A stretch of DNA of 64,000 nucleotides from Tannerella sp. (GTDB taxonomy: Bacteria; Bacteroidota; Bacteroidia; Bacteroidales; Tannerellaceae). Where the stretch lies: contig NZ_JAUMYS010000004.1 in the NCBI RefSeq assembly GCF_030528505.1, forward strand, positions 1-64,000. The letters are read 5' to 3'. A model generated the notes under the pieces. The model was not told the DNA's origin. It ran no database searches and saw nothing but the letters and a program-made list of their open reading frames with translations. Shown here piece by piece: positions 59,924 to 64,000 of this stretch (its first letter is position 1; each line of letters opens with the position of its first letter). The position numbers and the translations under genes are program-made.

Positions 59924-61688
59924 TCAATCGCCAGCCGGGGGTACGTTCTTGAATTCCACCTACGGTTTTGATGTGGCGAGGGGGAATCTGACTTATCGGA
60001 AAGATAACCGGAGGAACAAACAGGAAAATTTTACGTACGACAATCTGAATCGTCTGAAAACGTATGGAGGCATCGTTATGGATTATGACCCGAAAGGGAA
60101 TATTACGAAAAAAGGCGATGTGGGTACATTCCATTATCAGACGCCGGATAAGCCTTACGCTCTCTCCGGTGCGGATATAGGCACAAATAAAGTAATCCCT
60201 CCGAGAGAGCAGACTATAAGATATACTTCATTTGATCGACCGTCCGTCATTACCGAAAACGGCTACGAAGCCTCGTTTATATATAATGCCTCGGGCGATC
60301 GCCAAAAGATGACGGTAAAGAAAGGGGGCAAACCGCTCTATACGCGTTACTACCTTGGCGGCCGTTACGAAACGGACGTTATGGGGAATTCTCAAAAACA
60401 CCGGCTTTATATCGGCGGGGATGCTTATACGGCTCCGGCCGTGTATATGAATACGGGGAACGGTTGGGCGCTGTATTATATCTGTCGGGATTATCTTGGT
60501 AATATGACTCATCTTGTAAACGGTAACGGTACGGTTGTTCAGGAGCTGAGTTATGATGCGTGGGGACGTTTGCGTAATCCGGAGACGCATGTCGTCTATC
60601 TTCCCGACAACGAGACGGAATTAATGCTTGGGCGTGGTTATACGGGTCATGAACATCTTCCGATGTTCGGGTTGATCAATATGAACGCCCGTTTATATGA
60701 TCCCGTTCTCGGCCGCTTTCTTAGTCCCGACCCATACGTGCAGATGCCGGACTTTTCGCAGAACTTCAACCGGTACTCGTATTGTTTGAATAATCCGCTG
60801 GTGTATGTGGATCAAGATGGAGAGATAGCCTGGTTCGTCCCTGTTATTGTGGGGGCAGTGATAGGTGCTTATAGTGGAGGGGTTATTGCTAACGAAGGTC
60901 AATATAACCCTGTAAAATGGGATTACAACTCAGGTAAAACTTGGGGCTATATGCTTGGTGGTGCTGTTGTAGGCGGTATAAGTGGTTCTCTCGGTTGGGC
61001 AGTCTCAATTTCGGGTATGCCAATGGCAAACACAGCGGGAATAATGTTTGCTTCGTTTGTAAATTCTGTTGGCACGCATATTTACACAGGAGGGCAAACA
61101 CCAGTTTCAATGAGTTTAGGTGTTGCCTCTTATGATTTTACGAATGGTTCTTTTGGCCATCTTGGTAAAAAAAGAAACAAGTGGTATGAAAACTTGGGAT
61201 ATGGATTAGGGGCAATGGCGAATTTGAGTGATATATTAATGGGCTTTAAACCTCAAAAAGTTGATTTGGTTACTGAAAATTCAGATGCGATAGGTCATTC
61301 CGCTATTGTTAAACACGGTACAAGAACAGGAATCAAGGGCAAAACAGATATAATTGGATTAATATCAGTGGGACCTGATTGGGATAATGCAAAGAATAAT
61401 GCTACATGGCATTGGATGCGAGGTAAGAACAGATGATCAACTTATTCAGCAAAAGAGAACTCACGATGGATACAGTCTCTTGATGTAAACTATGATACTA
61501 TCAACAGTTATTCTAATTGGCTTAACAAAATGGAAAGTGCAGGTAAGCTTGTTTATAGTTTAGAACTAAGTAGTTGTGTAACTCATACCTCATTAGCTCT
61601 CAATATGTCAAATATTTTTAATATAGGTATACACCCGTATTTACTTCATGCTCAAATGTACTTATGGGATAATGGAATTAGACTTTAG
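59924..61688 (+). pseudogene. Orphan RHS cassette with an alternative toxin tip, interrupted by a stop
   Basis: Positions 59924-60812 repeat the RHS core of the main gene; 60813-61688 encode a different tip of ~292 residues. There is no signal peptide, no start of its own with a good ribosome site and no promoter box, so it is probably silent. The tip has a Gly-rich membrane-like part, then GHSAIVKHGTRTG (putative His) and, much later, SSCVTHTSLALN (putative Cys), the order of a permuted papain/NlpC-type fold. An in-frame TGA at 61434-61436 lies between them; beyond it the same frame stays open with good coding text (NSRWIQSLDVNYDTINSYSNWLNKME) to TAG at 61686. A nonsense mutation is the simplest explanation. 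Confidence 0.8.
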
Positions 61689-61726
61689 TCACTTAATCAT
61701 TTTTTTAATCATTAGTTATGTACTCA

Positions 61727-62191
61727 ATGAAAAAATATATCGTATCTCTATGCTTTTTGTTGTTGATAATAAGGCCTAATATGTTAGCACAAGTTTACCA
61801 TATGCAGCAGAGGGGTTTTAAAAATATCCCCGACAGTGTATCAAATAATATTAATAAAATGGGGATAGATGACAATCCATTGCTTACAGAATTAGAGGGA
61901 GAATATTCCAATGCTCTTTATCAGGTGCCAGACAAGGAATTTAATTTATCAGGTAAAAAAGTGGCTTTTTTTACAGGTAGTCTTGGCAAAACAGAAAGCA
62001 ATAAGGTACGGTATTTTATAATCGAAAGAGATAGATTGGAGTGTAATTATTCCCCAAGTATTGGTACATTATACATTTTTAATGCCCAACAAAAAGCCAA
62101 GAGTGGAGGGTATGATGCAGCGATTGTGTATTGGAGTAAAAAATTACTTACGATAGAAGAGGTTGTTAAGAGGCTGAAGAGAAAATATTAA
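61727..62191 (+). CDS. Small exported protein, candidate immunity to the orphan tip
   Basis: A 154-residue protein with signal peptide (MKKYIVSLCFLLLIIRPNMLAQ) and no recognised domain; notable parts are GSLGKTESNKVRYFIIERDRLE and YDAAIVYWSKKLLTIEEVVKRL. Start 61727 is preferred over an ATG at 61718 because the signal peptide begins there. It lies just after the orphan toxin tip. If that tip attacks the cell wall, its immunity protein should be periplasmic, as this one appears to be. The immunity role is inferred from position and export only. Confidence 0.55.
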   Translation: MKKYIVSLCFLLLIIRPNMLAQVYHMQQRGFKNIPDSVSNNINKMGIDDNPLLTELEGEYSNALYQVPDKEFNLSGKKVAFFTGSLGKTESNKVRYFIIERDRLECNYSPSIGTLYIFNAQQKAKSGGYDAAIVYWSKKLLTIEEVVKRLKRKY

Positions 62192-62356
62192 GTGGTAAAT
62201 TTATATTGGGTGTACCCATATTTGCTTTATGCTCAAATGTATTTGTGGAGTAGGGGAATAAAAGCTGATTTATACTTGTATTATTTAAGAAATTCATATA
62301 GAAATAATGAACACACTAATTTTTATTTTGTTAGCTATGCTAACTTCTTCGAATGA
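62192..62356 (+). pseudogene. Degraded 3' end of a second toxin tip
   Basis: Translated in frame from 62192, this stretch reads YPYLLYAQMYLWSRGIKADLYLYYLRNSYRNN, clearly related to the end of the orphan tip (HPYLLHAQMYLWDNGIRL at about 61633-61685). No start or upstream toxin sequence is present, and it begins right after the stop of the previous gene. It is the leftover of an earlier toxin-immunity module. Confidence 0.75.
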
Positions 62357-62750
62357 ACTAGAGGCTCAATTACCTCAAACGTCGATAATTGAGGGTGATG
62401 TATATATATATGATTACGCGATGAAAAAACATAATCAAGCACATATCGGATTTATCGTTATAAATAATGACTTAATTGTTCAAGACATTTCTTTTACAGT
62501 AAATTTCTCAAAAGGTAAAGTGAAAAATGTATGTAGAAGAGATCATGTAGTAACAAAGATACTTCGATATTCAAAAAGAGAAGACGGTAATATCTTGACT
62601 GAAAGAAATGCGTTTTTATGCTATAACAGTGAGAATTTTATTCGCGGAGAAAGACAAATACCAGACTATATTTATAAAATGATTTCCTCATCTTTTTTGG
62701 AAATGACCAATAAGGAACGGTTAAATATGTTAAATGAACTTTCAATGTAA
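62307..62750 (+). CDS. Small exported protein, candidate immunity
   Basis: A 147-residue protein beginning MNTLIFILLAMLTSSNELEAQ, a short but plausible signal peptide. The body has no recognised domain; IIEGDVYIYDYAMKKHNQAHIGFIVINNDLIVQDISF suggests a beta-rich fold. It follows the degraded second toxin end and overlaps it by 50 nt in another frame, which suggests the immunity gene was retained after its toxin was lost. Function inferred from context. Confidence 0.5.
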   Translation: MNTLIFILLAMLTSSNELEAQLPQTSIIEGDVYIYDYAMKKHNQAHIGFIVINNDLIVQDISFTVNFSKGKVKNVCRRDHVVTKILRYSKREDGNILTERNAFLCYNSENFIRGERQIPDYIYKMISSSFLEMTNKERLNMLNELSM

Positions 62751-62800
62751 AATAGGCAGGTGTGGACTCTGAAAATTTATGCCTTTATAGTCTCAACTAA

Positions 62801-62830
62801 TGAATGCAACTTTTTTTAAATTTGCATTCA
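62801..62830. promoter_or_regulatory. Palindrome over a -7 box
   Basis: TGAATGCAA and TTGCATTCA form a 9-bp inverted repeat around a T/A-rich centre. The -7 element TAAATTTG (62817-62824) lies within its right half, so a protein bound here could block transcription of the gene at 62882. Confidence 0.45.
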
Positions 62831-62881
62831 AGTATTGCATTTGTGCGTTGAAACGATACATTTTTATTTATCCGTTTTAAT

Positions 62882-63691
62882 ATGAAAGCGATAAGATTAT
62901 ATATTGGTTTGTGCATGTTTTTAGGCTTTAATGCACTTGTATCATCTCAGAGTGTAAGTATTGAATTATCGGCAAAATGGGTCAAAGGATACGATGTTTT
63001 CAAGAAAGATTCGATCATATACTTTCCTGAACTAATGATCACGTATAGAAATATATCGGATACGAGTTTTTATTTTCAGAAAGTCTCGGATAGTCGTTAT
63101 GGATTACCCTCTTTGCCTGCAGCTGGGTTATTACAATACCCAATTGAAGAATTTTTGAATCCTAATTATTTCAAAAGGGCAAAAATGCATGGTGATTACA
63201 CAGGTGAACATTACAAAGTAGAAATTGGAGATAATTTATTTTCTAAAGGTTGGATTGCTATAAATGACACATGTAATATAGAAGTTGAACACGAAATTGA
63301 CATGATAAACTCTGCATTGCAGAATATTTATGAATATATCTATCGAGAGAATTACAAGCCAATGGATACTCGCGACGAGTTCAAATTGTATTACACGATA
63401 TCGGATATGGTACCGGAGGTCATATTAACTAAGTACAAAGACAAATTTGTTTTTTTAAAACCGGGAGAGAGCTGTACAGATACGTATAACCTTATCGGAT
63501 TTAAATTGTTAAAAGGCTCCTTTACTTTCTATATACGTCCACATTTGCTGCCTTATGTCTATACTGCTCCGATTTGGGACAGTCATCAATCGCAATACGC
63601 TGAAAGAAAGGTTTTATTACCTCAAATCGTGGGAGGGTATACATTATATTCCGGCAATTTTTACTCTAATAAAATAACAATGACCTTTTAA
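62882..63691 (+). CDS. Exported protein of unknown function
   Basis: A 269-residue protein with signal peptide (MKAIRLYIGLCMFLGFNALVSSQ), then an immunoglobulin-like opening (VSIELSAKWVKGYDVFKKDSIIYFPELMITYRNISD) and many aromatic residues throughout. The C-terminus ends with a beta strand (SGNFYSNKITMTF). No recognised family. It lies within the string of small exported genes after the RHS cassettes, so an immunity role is possible but unproven. Confidence 0.5.
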   Translation: MKAIRLYIGLCMFLGFNALVSSQSVSIELSAKWVKGYDVFKKDSIIYFPELMITYRNISDTSFYFQKVSDSRYGLPSLPAAGLLQYPIEEFLNPNYFKRAKMHGDYTGEHYKVEIGDNLFSKGWIAINDTCNIEVEHEIDMINSALQNIYEYIYRENYKPMDTRDEFKLYYTISDMVPEVILTKYKDKFVFLKPGESCTDTYNLIGFKLLKGSFTFYIRPHLLPYVYTAPIWDSHQSQYAERKVLLPQIVGGYTLYSGNFYSNKITMTF

Positions 63692-63716
63692 ATTTGAAGT
63701 CGTCAATCAAACAAAT

Positions 63717-64000
63717 ATGCATATGAAGCAAGACAATCCGCTGGTAATTATTTATGCACTATGTTTTATGCTAATACTCTTTTTGATATCTGCATGCAAA
63801 GAGCCATATAGAGAGTATTTTATAGGTAAGTGGACCTCGTCCGATTATGAAACGGAATTATATATAAAGTCTGATAGTTCTTTTATTGCTAAGAATTTTA
63901 TTATTAATACAGTTGATGATAAAACCAAAAGAATAGATGGAAAAGGTATTTGGAGAGTATTTAAGTTTAATAATGCTTTTAGATTAGAACTTATCTTTTA
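63717..64000 (+). CDS. Lipoprotein, partial at the window edge
   Basis: Open frame from ATG at 63717 (or the ATG at 63723) to the end of the window, no stop reached. The leader LVIIYALCFMLILFLISAC ends in a lipobox ISAC, so it is a predicted lipoprotein; KEPYREYFIGKWTSSDYETELYIKSDS follows, a lipocalin-like opening (G-x-W). Its end is outside the window. It may be another immunity-type lipoprotein of the island. Confidence 0.5.
   Translation, partial: MHMKQDNPLVIIYALCFMLILFLISACKEPYREYFIGKWTSSDYETELYIKSDSSFIAKNFIINTVDDKTKRIDGKGIWRVFKFNNAFRLELIF

Overview
The window looks like a chromosomal segment of a Bacteroidota (Bacteroidales) bacterium, most likely Tannerella and close to T. forsythia. 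The support is TAnnTTTG -7 promoter boxes, a SusC/SusD pair, an S46 dipeptidyl peptidase, a type IX secretion (T9SS) C-terminal domain, and above all a sialic-acid locus with the gene content and order known from T. forsythia. The species name is an inference from gene content; no database was searched.

Layout. 1-6.2 kb: a translationally coupled operon (LolA-like carrier, LolB-like lipoprotein, hotdog dehydratase, GT2 glycosyltransferase, MMPL exporter fused to an acyltransferase) resembling the export and tailoring half of an aryl-polyene/flexirubin cluster. 6.4-13.4 kb: tRNA-Ser, an outer-membrane beta-barrel, PriA, a degenerate NagB fused to a PIG-L deacetylase, a BASS-type transporter and a nitroreductase. 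13.4-19.1 kb, minus strand: a PGM-like probable homoserine kinase, ThrA, a YihY/BrkB membrane protein and RNase P RNA. 19.2-24.9 kb: a MORN-repeat protein with a likely terminal frameshift, a Pif1/RecD2-like helicase with HRDC domain, tRNA-Lys, a one-domain glycogen-synthase-like protein and a DUF4270 lipoprotein. 25.1-32.6 kb, minus strand: a five-gene ruvB operon (RuvB, flippase, DUF389, DPP7-like peptidase, GT2) and tRNA-His.

33.0-48.4 kb: the sialic-acid operon nanA, AGE epimerase, nanT, nanO (SusC), nanU (SusD), nanH sialidase, GH20 hexosaminidase, two-domain nanS and nanM. Surface enzymes de-acetylate and release sialic acid, NanO/NanU import it across the outer membrane, NanM epimerises it, NanT moves it into the cytoplasm, and NanA plus the epimerase convert it towards amino-sugar catabolism. 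A terminator-like hairpin between nanU and nanH could set stoichiometry, and a G8 tract in the nanO signal-peptide region could allow slippage.

48.4-50.6 kb has no credible gene. It holds one copy of a 155-bp inverted-repeat element (the other is at 24.9 kb), three tandem 230-bp units rich in GAA-loop hairpins, and an AT-rich stretch with a 21-nt period.

50.6-64.0 kb is an AT-rich accessory island: a membrane-anchored HTH regulator, a T9SS cargo with an S74 chaperone domain, and a 2020-residue SpvB/FG-GAP/RHS protein whose C-terminal tip is a barnase-type RNase, followed 6 bp later by a barstar-type immunity gene. Downstream lies a promoterless orphan RHS cassette sharing 889 bp with the main gene. 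Its different tip looks like a permuted papain/NlpC-type domain and carries an in-frame stop between the putative catalytic His and Cys. It is followed by small exported proteins that may be immunity genes and by a degraded second copy of the toxin end. This looks like a polymorphic-toxin locus with a reservoir for tip replacement and is the most interesting part of the window.
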